Below are positions 18,964 through 26,803 of a DNA stretch of 64,000 nt, piece by piece. The stretch is from Streptomyces erythrochromogenes (GTDB taxonomy: Bacteria; Actinomycetota; Actinomycetes; Streptomycetales; Streptomycetaceae): NCBI RefSeq assembly GCF_036170895.1, contig NZ_CP108036.1:744001-808000 (forward strand), in the 5' to 3' direction. Below the pieces are notes generated by a model. It saw nothing but the letters and a program-made list of their open reading frames with translations, did not search any database and had not been told where the DNA came from. Each line of letters begins with the position of its first letter. The stretch's first letter is position 1. Made by a program: the position numbers and the translations under genes.

Positions 18964-20616
18964 GTGACGGTGACCCATCGCGGACCTGCCCGCCTGTACC
19001 TCGCCCGCCGGTCGCTCGTGGCGGCGGCGTGCGCCTCGGCGCTGGCCGCCTCGGTGGCCGCGCCGCTGGGCTGCGCCCCGCGGCCGGGACCGGCGCCGGT
19101 CGGCGAGACCGTGCGCACGGACGCCGGGCCGGTGCGCGGTGTGCGGTCGGGCCCGCACCTCCTCTTCCGGGGCATCCCCTACGCGGGTGCCCCCGAGGGG
19201 CGGCACCGGTGGGCTCCGCCCCGCCCCGTACCGCCGTGGAAGGGGGTGCGGGACGCGACCGCGCCGGGGCCGCTGTGCCCGCAGGTGCCCTCGCCGTACA
19301 CGCGGATCTCCAGTACGGAGGAGGACTGCCTGGTCCTGAACGTGACCACACCGCCCGCGGCGGACCGGCGGCGGGCCGCGCCCGTACTGGTCTGGATCCA
19401 CGGGGACGGCTCCGTGGGCGGCGGCTCCTTCTTCGACGGACGCCGGCTGGCCGCGCGCGGCCTGGTGGTCGTCACCGTCAACTACCGGCTCGGCGTCTTC
19501 GGCGGTCTGGCCCTGCCGGGGCTGGAGGGCTCCGGCACCTTCGGCCTGCAGGACCAGCGGGCGGCCCTGGCCTGGGTACGGAGGAACGCGCGGGCCTTCG
19601 GCGGCGATCCGGGCAACGTCACCGTCGCGGGGGTGTCCTTCGGGGCGTCGGCCGTCGCCGGGCACCTGGCTTCGCCCGCCTCCGCGGGCCTGTTCCACCG
19701 CGCGGTCATGGCGAGCGGCGAGGGCGTGATGGACATGCCGGCGGGCGCGATGGGGCCGGGCGTACCGGAATACCCGTGGTACGTCTGGCGGACCGGGCGG
19801 GAGATGGAGGACATCACCACGGCGACGACCTCCTCCCTGGGCTGCGGTGGGGACCGCCCGGAGCGCACCCTCGCCTGCCTGCGCTCCCTGCCCGTCCGCA
19901 GGATCCTGGAGGTGCCGTACGTGATGAACGCCTTCCAGGCGTTCGGGTACGGCAACGCCACCCTCCCCGAACTGCCGCCCGCGGCCCTGCGGGCCGGGCG
20001 CTTCCACCGGGTGCCCGTGTTGTCGGGCGCCACCCGCGACGAGCACCGCACCTTCGTCGGGATGGCGTACGCCGCGGCCGGCCGGCCCTTCACCGAGGCG
20101 GACTACGACCGTGCGCTGCGCACGGCGTTCGGCGCGGCGGCGGCCGCGCGGGTGCGGGGCGTGTACCCGCCGGGCTCCTTCGCCTCGCCAGCGCTGGCGT
20201 GGGCCGCGGTGGTCACCGACCGGATGTGGGCGCGCGGCACGCAGGCCCAGCACGACGCGCTCGCGCCGCATGTGCCCGTGTACGCGTACGAGTTCGCCGA
20301 CCGCGACGCCCCGATGTTCCTCCCGCTGCCGGGAGGCTTCGCGTTCGGGGCCTTCCACGCCGGTGACGTCCCGTACCTGTTCGAGGACGAGGCCGCCGAG
20401 CCGCGGTTCACCCCGGCGCAGCGCCGGCTGTCGGCCGCGATGACCGGCTACTGGGCGGCGTTCGCCCGTACGGGTGCGCCGCGGGGGGCCGGCCTGCCCG
20501 GCTGGCAGCCGCACCGCGTGGACCGGCCGTACACGCAGTCCCTGGCACCGCAGCGGATCGGTCCCGTCGACTACCGGCGGGAGCACCGCCTCGCGTTCTG
20601 GGACGGCCTTTCCTGA
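18964..20616 (+). CDS. Secreted type-B carboxylesterase/lipase
   Basis: A 550-residue alpha/beta hydrolase starting at GTG 18964. An N-terminal export signal is visible ([20 protein letters not shown]); the following LGCAP could be a degenerate lipobox and the RR pair could be a Tat signal. Type-B blocks include the oxyanion region [12 protein letters not shown] (unusual for HGGG), EDCLVLNV, the nucleophile elbow GVSFGASA (normally GESAG) and VNYRLGVFG. The catalytic acid/His are expected near [10 protein letters not shown] and [12 protein letters not shown]. The substituted elbow and oxyanion motif leave activity uncertain. Closed by a 12-bp hairpin. Confidence 0.85.
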   Translation: MTVTHRGPARLYLARRSLVAAACASALAASVAAPLGCAPRPGPAPVGETVRTDAGPVRGVRSGPHLLFRGIPYAGAPEGRHRWAPPRPVPPWKGVRDATAPGPLCPQVPSPYTRISSTEEDCLVLNVTTPPAADRRRAAPVLVWIHGDGSVGGGSFFDGRRLAARGLVVVTVNYRLGVFGGLALPGLEGSGTFGLQDQRAALAWVRRNARAFGGDPGNVTVAGVSFGASAVAGHLASPASAGLFHRAVMASGEGVMDMPAGAMGPGVPEYPWYVWRTGREMEDITTATTSSLGCGGDRPERTLACLRSLPVRRILEVPYVMNAFQAFGYGNATLPELPPAALRAGRFHRVPVLSGATRDEHRTFVGMAYAAAGRPFTEADYDRALRTAFGAAAAARVRGVYPPGSFASPALAWAAVVTDRMWARGTQAQHDALAPHVPVYAYEFADRDAPMFLPLPGGFAFGAFHAGDVPYLFEDEAAEPRFTPAQRRLSAAMTGYWAAFARTGAPRGAGLPGWQPHRVDRPYTQSLAPQRIGPVDYRREHRLAFWDGLS

Positions 20617-20617
20617 T

Positions 20618-20645
20618 GCCGCCCCGGCGCCCCCGCCGGGGCGGC
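20618..20645 (+). terminator. 12-bp perfect hairpin after the carboxylesterase
   Basis: GCCGCCCCGGCG (20618-20629) pairs perfectly with 20634-20645 around a 4-nt CCCC loop, one base after the stop codon. Confidence 0.75.
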
Positions 20646-20741
20646 CGCACGGGTTCCCGCCAACTCTCCCTATTCCCGGACGAGTTGCCCCTGCGCTGAC
20701 TATGTTCTACGGGGCACATCAGTTCGCCCCAGGAGGTCAGA

Positions 20742-23297
20742 TTGCAGTCCAGGCGCTCCCTCGCGCTTTCCCGCCTGTTACGCCGCTCCCACCTGCTCAT
20801 AGCCTTCGCCCTCGGCTCCCTGGTGATCGGGCTGACACCGTGGCTCGGGGTCACGAGCACCGCGGCGGCCGGCCGCGTCCCGGGACCCCGGGCCGCGCCC
20901 GTACCCACCGATCAGCAGGCGGCGGTGCAGTCGCCGCACCACGGCATCGCGCCGGCGAACGCCATGGAGCCCGCGGCCCCCGTCCTCGACCGGGCCGGGT
21001 GGACGGCCACGGCGAGCGACGAGGAGACCACCGGCGAGAACGGCCGCGCCGCCAACGTCCTCGACGGCGACAACAACACCCTCTGGCACAGCAAGTGGAC
21101 CGCCACCGCCGCTCCGCTGCCGCACACCATCACCATCGACATGCACCGCACCGCGGTCGTCTCCGCGCTCGTCTACCGGCCGCGCGCGAACGGGCCGAAC
21201 GGGCGCGTCGGAGAGTACGGCATCAGCGTCAGCGCGGACGGCCAGAACTGGGGCACGCCCGTCGCGACCGGCACGCTCGCGGACGACGCCACGGCCAAGA
21301 CCCTCGGCTTCGCCCCGACGGGCACCCGGTTCGTACGGCTGACGGCGGTCACCGAGGCCGGCAACCGCGGGCCCTGGACCTCCGCAGCCGAGATCAACCT
21401 GCTGGGCGACCCGGGCACCCCCGCCTCGACCGTCGACCTGTCCCGGGCCGGGTGGACGGCCACGGCGAGCGACGAGGAGACCACCGGCGAGAACGGCCGC
21501 GCCGCCAACGTCCTCGACGGCAACGCCAACACCCTCTGGCACAGCAAGTGGTCCGGCACACCCGCTCCGCTGCCGCACAGCATCACCATCGACATGCACC
21601 GCACCGCGGTCGTCTCCGCGCTCGTCTACCACCCCCGCGGCGACGGGCCCAACGGGCGCGCGGGCTCATACACCGTCGCGACCAGCACCGACGGCATCTC
21701 CTTCGGCGCTGCGGTGGCGTCCGGTACCTGGCGCGACGACGACACCGTCAAGACCGCCACCTTCACCCGCGCCGAGCACACCCGGTACATACGCCTCACC
21801 GTGACGAGTGAGGCCGGCGGCCGCGGTCCGTGGACCTCGGCGGGCGAGATACGCCTGAGCGGGCCGGCCAGCCCGGACGTGCACGGGTCCTGGGGCCGGA
21901 TCATCGGCTTCCCGCTGGTGCCGGTGGCCACCGCCGCCCTGCCCGGGGACAAGCTGCTGGCGTGGTCCGCGTACGCCGTCGACCGCTTCGGCGGCAGCAA
22001 CGGCTACACCCAGACGGCGATCCTCGACCTGAAGACGGGCAAGGTCACCCAGCGCCGCATCGACAACACCGGCCACGACATGTTCTGCCCCGGCATCGCC
22101 ATGCTGGCCGACGGCCGGGTGCTGGTCACCGGCGGCAGCAACGCGGAGAAGGCCAGCATCTACGACCCGGCCACCGACTCCTGGTCCGCGACCACCAGCA
22201 TGGACATCGCCCGCGGCTACCAGGCCATGACGCTGCTCTCCACGGGCGAGGCCTTCGTCCTCGGCGGGTCCTGGAGCGGTGACGCGAGCACCGACAAGGC
22301 CGGTGAGGTCTGGTCGCCGGACACCCGCACCTGGCGGAAGCTCCCGGGCGTTCCCGCGTCCCGGGCGCTGACGGCCGATCCGGCCGGCCCCTACCGCGCC
22401 GACAACCACATGTGGCTGCACGCCACTTCGGGCGGCAAGGTCCTCCAGCTGGGTCCGAGCAAGCAGATGAACTGGATCTCCACCACCGGCCAGGGCGGCA
22501 TCACGCCGGCCGGCACCCGGGCCGACAGCCAGGACGCCATGACCGGCAACGCCGTACCGTACGACATCGGCAAGCTGGTCACGCTGGGCGGCTCGCCCGC
22601 CTACCAGGACTCCCCCGCCACGCAGCGGGCGTACACCGTGGGCATCTCGGGCAGCCAGGTCCAGGCGGCCCGGACCGGGGACATGGAGCACCCCCGCGCG
22701 TTCAGCAACAGCGTCGTCCTGCCGGACGGCAAGGTGGCGGTCTTCGGCGGCCAGGCCTATCCGGTGCCGTTCAGCGACGCCACCTCGGTCCTGACGCCCG
22801 AGCTCTGGGACCCGGCGACCGGCCGCTTCACCCCGCTCGCCTCCATGGCCGTCCCGCGCAACTACCACAGTGTGGCGAACCTGTTGCCGGACGGCCGGGT
22901 CTTCTCCGGTGGCGGCGGCCTGTGCGGCGACTGCGCGACCAACCATCCCGACGGTGCGGTCTTCACTCCGCCCTACCTGCTCAACGCGGACGGTTCGCCG
23001 AAGCCGCGGCCCGTCATCAGCGGGGGCGTGCCCCCGAGGGCGGCTCCCGGCACGCAGCTGACGGTGAGCACCGAGTCGTCCGTGGCGTCGTTCGTCCTGA
23101 TGCGGGCCGCGGCCGCCACCCACTCCACCGACAACGACCAGCGGCGGGTGCCGCTCGTGTCCACGCCCGCGGGAGGGGGCGCGTACACCGTGTCGATCCC
23201 CGCGGACACCGGTGTGGTGCTGCCCGGGACGTACATGCTCTTCGCGCTCGACGCCCAAGGGGTGCCGAGCATCGGGCAGTTCGTCACCGTTTCCTGA
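20742..23297 (+). CDS. Secreted galactose-oxidase homologue with two F5/8-type (CBM32) domains
   Basis: An 851-residue protein with a TTG start at 20742 behind AGGAGG. A signal peptide covers about the first 43 residues. Two near-identical F5/8 type C/CBM32-like domains (about 75-225 and 226-380) precede a seven-bladed kelch domain and a DUF1929 C-terminus. Copper-site residues of fungal galactose oxidase are all conserved: Cys449 and Tyr493 (equivalent to the cross-linked Cys228-Tyr272, same 44-residue spacing), Trp511 (W290), Tyr708 and His709 (Y495/H496) and His794 (H581). This predicts a Cys-Tyr radical copper oxidase making an aldehyde and hydrogen peroxide from sugars. Codon 13 (20778-20780) is TTA. 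Confidence 0.92.
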   Translation: MQSRRSLALSRLLRRSHLLIAFALGSLVIGLTPWLGVTSTAAAGRVPGPRAAPVPTDQQAAVQSPHHGIAPANAMEPAAPVLDRAGWTATASDEETTGENGRAANVLDGDNNTLWHSKWTATAAPLPHTITIDMHRTAVVSALVYRPRANGPNGRVGEYGISVSADGQNWGTPVATGTLADDATAKTLGFAPTGTRFVRLTAVTEAGNRGPWTSAAEINLLGDPGTPASTVDLSRAGWTATASDEETTGENGRAANVLDGNANTLWHSKWSGTPAPLPHSITIDMHRTAVVSALVYHPRGDGPNGRAGSYTVATSTDGISFGAAVASGTWRDDDTVKTATFTRAEHTRYIRLTVTSEAGGRGPWTSAGEIRLSGPASPDVHGSWGRIIGFPLVPVATAALPGDKLLAWSAYAVDRFGGSNGYTQTAILDLKTGKVTQRRIDNTGHDMFCPGIAMLADGRVLVTGGSNAEKASIYDPATDSWSATTSMDIARGYQAMTLLSTGEAFVLGGSWSGDASTDKAGEVWSPDTRTWRKLPGVPASRALTADPAGPYRADNHMWLHATSGGKVLQLGPSKQMNWISTTGQGGITPAGTRADSQDAMTGNAVPYDIGKLVTLGGSPAYQDSPATQRAYTVGISGSQVQAARTGDMEHPRAFSNSVVLPDGKVAVFGGQAYPVPFSDATSVLTPELWDPATGRFTPLASMAVPRNYHSVANLLPDGRVFSGGGGLCGDCATNHPDGAVFTPPYLLNADGSPKPRPVISGGVPPRAAPGTQLTVSTESSVASFVLMRAAAATHSTDNDQRRVPLVSTPAGGGAYTVSIPADTGVVLPGTYMLFALDAQGVPSIGQFVTVS
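20991..21180 (+). repeat. CBM32-domain DNA repeat, copy 1
   Basis: About 190 bp are repeated almost exactly at an offset of 453 bp (151 codons). It encodes the AGWTATASDEETTGEN ... HRTAVVSALVY segment of the first F5/8-type domain. The near-identity points to a recent duplication or to gene conversion. Confidence 0.85.
21444..21633 (+). repeat. CBM32-domain DNA repeat, copy 2
   Basis: Second copy of the 190-bp segment; changes are few (for example Asp to Asn in LDGNANT). The rest of the two domains has diverged more, so homogenisation is limited to this N-terminal part. Confidence 0.85.
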
Positions 23298-23350
23298 CCC
23301 GCGGGCGCGCCGCCCCGGCCCGGTGGGGGCGGGCGGCCGCACCGGCACCG

Positions 23351-23378
23351 AGGCCCCGGGACACCCGTCCCGGGGCCT
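23351..23378 (+). terminator. 11-bp perfect hairpin after the galactose-oxidase gene
   Basis: AGGCCCCGGGA (23351-23361) pairs perfectly with TCCCGGGGCCT (23368-23378) around a 6-nt loop, 53 bp after the stop codon. Confidence 0.8.
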
Positions 23379-23384
23379 CGGCTC

Positions 23385-23460
23385 GTGGGTCACCGCGCCG
23401 ACCTCACGGTCCTGGCCGACGACCCGCTCACCACCGCCGCGACCGGGCATGTGATCCGTA
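23385..23460 (+). pseudogene. Possible amidohydrolase C-terminal remnant
   Basis: Translation gives GHRADLTVLADDPLTTAA and then unrelated sequence. This matches the ending of amidohydrolases and imidazolonepropionase-like enzymes (GkxADLtVLdxDPL). No upstream part is present because the galactose-oxidase terminator sits directly before it. It could also be chance. Confidence 0.25.
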
Positions 23461-23560
23461 CCGGCCTTCCGCAGGCCCGTCGTGGCCGGATCACAGCGGG
23501 TGGCACGGGTGTTCGGGCGACCGGGCTGCCGGCGAGGTCGTCCGCGGGTACGGTTCCGGC

Positions 23561-24286
23561 ATGGACGCTTCCCCGACGAACCCGAGCGACGACGACGTGG
23601 CACTGCCCGCAGTGGTCAAGGCAACCGCACGCCAACACCTGGTGAAACTGGGGGCGTCGGGCCTGTCCCTCGACGTCGTGGCCCGCGACAGCGGTCTGGC
23701 TGTCACCGCCGTGGAGTCCGCCTTCCCGCACCGGGACGACCTGCTGACCGCACTGGTCGTCGACGCCTACGACGCCTCCGGATCGGCGATGGAGCGGGCC
23801 GACCGGGCCGCCGCCGACGCCGGTGCGCCGGCGGGCGCCCGGCTCCTCGCGGCGACCCGGGCCCTGCGGCAGTGGTCCTTCGCCAACCCCGCCGAGTTCA
23901 CCCTGATCTACGGATCGCCCGTGCCGGGCTACCACGCCCCGCAGGACACCGTCGCGCCCGCCTCGCGCACCCCCGCGGTCCTCGCCGGCATCCTGCGCTC
24001 GGCGCTGGAGTCCGGTGAACTCACCCCGCCCCGGCGGACGTTGCCCGGCGGGCTGCTGCGGCCGGAGGCCCTGGAGCTCTTCGGCGGTGCGCCCGACGCC
24101 CCCTTCTCGGACATCGTCGAACGCGGCATCGTCCTGTGGAGCAGCCTGATCGGCCTGCTGGTGTTCCAGGTCTTCAGCCGGACGCACGACAGCGTCCTGG
24201 ACGAGGCCGTCTACTTCGACGCCGCCATCGCCGTGGCGGCCGAAACCGTCGGACTCGACGTCCCGCTGGGCGAGGGCGACCGCTGA
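23561..24286 (+). CDS. TetR/AcrR family regulator (WHG-type C-terminus)
   Basis: A 241-residue regulator from ATG 23561. The N-terminal helix-turn-helix is LVKLGASGLSLDVVARDSGLAVTAVESAFPHRDDLLTALV. The C-terminal half carries PAEFTLIYGSPVPGYHAPQ and HDSVLDEAVYFDAAIAVAAE, as in the TetR_C group with WHG-like motifs. The ligand is unknown. The MAB_1171c-like membrane gene starts 2 bp after its stop, so both may be expressed together. Confidence 0.85.
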   Translation: MDASPTNPSDDDVALPAVVKATARQHLVKLGASGLSLDVVARDSGLAVTAVESAFPHRDDLLTALVVDAYDASGSAMERADRAAADAGAPAGARLLAATRALRQWSFANPAEFTLIYGSPVPGYHAPQDTVAPASRTPAVLAGILRSALESGELTPPRRTLPGGLLRPEALELFGGAPDAPFSDIVERGIVLWSSLIGLLVFQVFSRTHDSVLDEAVYFDAAIAVAAETVGLDVPLGEGDR

Positions 24287-24287
24287 C

Positions 24288-25463
24288 GTGACCGCCATCA
24301 GGACCCTCTGTTTCGCGATAGCGGCGCTCTCCTCCTACGCCGCGCTCTTCTACCGCCTCTCGCAGGCCCGGCGCAACTGGCGGGACGGCGCCTACCGCGC
24401 GCTGATCGCCACCCTTCTGCTCCAGTGCCTCACCTTCACCATGGGCGCCGTCGCCATGGGCGGCGGAAGCTTCCTGGGAGTGGGCAACCTGGCCATCCTC
24501 ATCATGCACCTGGCCGCCGTGGCCTTCTGCGTCGCGGCGCAGATCATCCTGCTGCGGTGGGCGGCCACGGACGAGGCGGCGGCCCGCGGGACCCGGTACT
24601 GGCTGATCACCGGCATCGTCCTCGACGTGCTGCTGACGGCCCTGTTCTTCCTCGCGGACGGCCCCGGCCGGCCCGCCTCCGACTTCGACGGCACCAGCAG
24701 GCCGCTGCTCCTCACCTACCTCCTGGTCTTCATCGTGTCCCAGGCGATCCCGTGCGTGACGATCTACCGCCAGTGCGGCCCGTACGCCCGGATGACGGAC
24801 AACGCCTCGCTGCGGCAGGCCCTGCGGATGCTGTCCGTCGCCGCCGTGGTGCTGTTCCTCTACTGCACGGCCCGTACGGTCAACATCCTGACCGCGGCGG
24901 CCGGGGTGGACATCGGCGCCTGGAAGCTCGCCTCGAACGTCTTCAGCGCGTCGGGGATCGTGATCCTCTCCCTCGCCCTGATCAACTCCCTCTGGGGGCC
25001 GCCCGTCTCGCGGGTCACGGAGTGGTCCCGCAGCTACCGCTCCTACCGGGCGCTGCACCCGCTGTGGCGGGACCTGTACGAGGCCTCGCCGGACATCGCG
25101 CTGGAACCCCCGGGGTCCTCGGTGTCCGACCTCAACTACCGCCTGCACCGCCGGGTGGTGGAAATCCGGGACGGATGGCGGGACTTGCGCCCCTACATCG
25201 ACCGGGAGACGAAGGCGGCCGGCGTCGCGGGCGGGCAGACGGCCGGCGGGGCGAACGGCAAGGCGGGCGAGGAGCTGCGGCAGGCGTTCGCGGAAGCGGC
25301 GCAGATCAGACAGGCTCTGCAGGCGAAGCGGACCGGAATCGTCCCCGACCACAGCAAGGACGCCGGCGATTTCGACGACCGCGACACGGACAACTTCGTG
25401 GCGGAAGTTGCCTGGCTCACCCAGGTTGCCGCCGCCTACAGTAAGCTCAGCAAGGCGAGTTGA
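24288..25463 (+). CDS. MAB_1171c-like multi-pass membrane protein (putative transporter)
   Basis: A 391-residue protein from GTG 24288. About seven hydrophobic helices occupy residues 1-235 (for example TLCFAIAALSSYAALFYRL, LAILIMHLAAVAFCVAAQIILL, VVLFLYCTARTVNILTAAA). A soluble C-terminal region contains the family's ALHPLWRDLYEASPDIAL and LNYRLHRRVVEIRDGWRDLRPY motifs. Proteins of this DUF6545/MAB_1171c type are repeatedly next to XRE and ImmA/IrrE genes in streptomycetes, as here. Mechanism unknown. Two strong hairpins follow the gene. Confidence 0.85.
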   Translation: MTAIRTLCFAIAALSSYAALFYRLSQARRNWRDGAYRALIATLLLQCLTFTMGAVAMGGGSFLGVGNLAILIMHLAAVAFCVAAQIILLRWAATDEAAARGTRYWLITGIVLDVLLTALFFLADGPGRPASDFDGTSRPLLLTYLLVFIVSQAIPCVTIYRQCGPYARMTDNASLRQALRMLSVAAVVLFLYCTARTVNILTAAAGVDIGAWKLASNVFSASGIVILSLALINSLWGPPVSRVTEWSRSYRSYRALHPLWRDLYEASPDIALEPPGSSVSDLNYRLHRRVVEIRDGWRDLRPYIDRETKAAGVAGGQTAGGANGKAGEELRQAFAEAAQIRQALQAKRTGIVPDHSKDAGDFDDRDTDNFVAEVAWLTQVAAAYSKLSKAS

Positions 25464-25468
25464 GAGCT

Positions 25469-25504
25469 CCCGCCCGGTTTGCATCCCCCGTCAAACCGGG
25501 CGGG
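25469..25504 (+). terminator. 12-bp hairpin after the MAB_1171c-like gene
   Basis: CCCGCCCGGTTT (25469-25480) pairs perfectly with AAACCGGGCGGG (25493-25504), loop 12 nt, 5 bp after the stop codon. First of two tandem terminators. Confidence 0.85.
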
Positions 25505-25552
25505 CACTCCCGTTCCCCCGTGTTTCATCGGGCCGGACGGGTGGCTTCCGCC

Positions 25553-25593
25553 CGGACTGGCCCGGCCCATCCCCCGAGGGCCGGGCCAGTCCG
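25553..25593 (+). terminator. 16-bp hairpin followed by a T-run
   Basis: CGGACTGGCCCGGCCC (25553-25568) pairs perfectly with 25578-25593 around a 9-nt loop, and ATTTT follows. This is the clearest Rho-independent terminator in the window. It separates the MAB_1171c-like gene from the XRE/ImmA pair. Confidence 0.9.
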
Positions 25594-25639
25594 ATTTTCC
25601 GCAGCAACCCGACCCCGTTTCCCCCGTGAGTCGCGTTAG

Positions 25640-25735
25640 CTGACAGCTATCGGCGAGACCCAACGTTGGCGGAGTCCCGGCCAATTGTCAACTGACCGCT
25701 ATTCTGGGAAACTGACGTATAGCCAAGGGCTATAC
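25640..25735 (+). promoter_or_regulatory. XRE promoter region with repeated CTGACNGCTAT and an 8-3-8 palindrome
   Basis: This AT-richer interval contains CTGACAGCTAT (25640-25650), CTGACCGCTAT (25692-25702) and the palindrome GTATAGCC-AAG-GGCTATAC (25717-25735), just upstream of the GGAGGAAGG ribosome-binding site. The palindrome is a likely autoregulatory operator for the XRE protein; the promoter hexamers themselves are not clear to me. Confidence 0.55.
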
Positions 25736-25762
25736 CGAGGAGGTGACGGGAGGAAGGTTCAC

Positions 25763-26215
25763 ATGACGGAGACCGAGACCGCGGGCGATGACCGGCCCCT
25801 GCTCGCAGTGCGTCTCGACGACCTGTTCAAGACGGTTCGTCCGAAGGGCAAGCACTGGACCAACGCCGAGGTGGCGGAGGAGCTGAAGCGGGCCAATCCC
25901 GAACTCAAGGTCGGGGGTGTGTACTTGTCGCAGCTGCGGACGGGGAAGCGCTCCAATCCCTCACCCGACCTCCTCGCCGCCCTCGCCCGCTTCTTCGGGG
26001 TCTCCGTCGCGTACTTCTTCGACGACAAGGTCGCCCAGTCGGTCCTCAGCGAGATCGCCGCCGTCGAGGCGCTGCGGCAGTCCGGGGTCCGCGCCGTGGC
26101 GATGCGGGCGGCCGGGATGAAGAAGGAGAACCTCCAGGCCATCACGGCCATCATGGACCAGTACCGGCAGCTGCAGGGCCTCCCGCCGGTGAGCGATCCC
26201 TCCGGCCCCGAATGA
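25763..26215 (+). CDS. XRE-family helix-turn-helix regulator
   Basis: A 150-residue protein from ATG 25763. The helix-turn-helix spans about 22-85 and includes KHWTNAEVAEELKRANPELKVGGVYLSQLRTGKRSNPSPDLLAALARFFGVSVAYFFDD, the long-loop type often paired with ImmA/IrrE proteases. The C-terminal 60 residues form a helical dimerisation or protease-recognition tail. It overlaps the downstream ImmA/IrrE gene by 4 bp. By analogy with ImmR/ImmA, the protease would cleave this repressor to induce a target. Confidence 0.9.
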   Translation: MTETETAGDDRPLLAVRLDDLFKTVRPKGKHWTNAEVAEELKRANPELKVGGVYLSQLRTGKRSNPSPDLLAALARFFGVSVAYFFDDKVAQSVLSEIAAVEALRQSGVRAVAMRAAGMKKENLQAITAIMDQYRQLQGLPPVSDPSGPE

Positions 26216-26793
26216 GGGGCGCCAGGAAGGAGCGGTCGGCAGGTCAGGACCGCCGCAGCCAGCTCAAGAAGCTCCGGAAGGCCGGTGCGGAGCGGATCGC
26301 CGAACTCGACCTGCCGAAGGCCACCGACGTGGCCGAACTGTGCGGCCACCTCGGTGAAGCGCGGGGCCGCCCCATCATCCTGGTCCCGATGCAGATGCCC
26401 TCGTCCCACCCGTGCGGCATGTGGGTCGCCGCCCGCGACGAGGACCTCATCTTCTACGACGCCAACACCACCAGCGCGCATCAGGAGCACATCATCTTGC
26501 ACGAGCTGGGCCACATCATCTGCTGCCATCGCGGGGCCGGCGGGCTGGACGAGACGGCCGCCCGCCTGCTCTTCCCCAACCTCGACCCCGAACTCGTGCG
26601 CGACATGCTCCTGCGCGCCGCCTACGACGACGTGCAGGAGCAGGAGGCGGAGATCATCGCCTACCTGCTCTCCCAGCGGATGGCCGGCACCGCCGAGGGA
26701 CGGGACGGCGCGGCCTCCTCCGGGGAGGCCGGATCCGCCGGTGATCCCGGGACGAGCGCCATGCTCAGCCGCATCGAACGCACGCTCTTCTGA
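26212..26793 (+). CDS. ImmA/IrrE family metallo-endopeptidase
   Basis: A 193-residue protein, ATG 26212 overlapping the XRE stop (ATGA). The zinc-protease motif HELGH lies in QEHIILHELGHIICCHRG (about residue 100), with an acidic EQEAEIIAYLLSQRM helix providing the third ligand. This matches ImmA/IrrE peptidases that cleave XRE-type repressors in response to stress or an inducer. The C-terminal 35 residues are Gly/Ser/Asp-rich and probably flexible. Confidence 0.9.
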   Translation: MRGARKERSAGQDRRSQLKKLRKAGAERIAELDLPKATDVAELCGHLGEARGRPIILVPMQMPSSHPCGMWVAARDEDLIFYDANTTSAHQEHIILHELGHIICCHRGAGGLDETAARLLFPNLDPELVRDMLLRAAYDDVQEQEAEIIAYLLSQRMAGTAEGRDGAASSGEAGSAGDPGTSAMLSRIERTLF

Positions 26794-26803
26794 AGTGGCC
26801 CGC

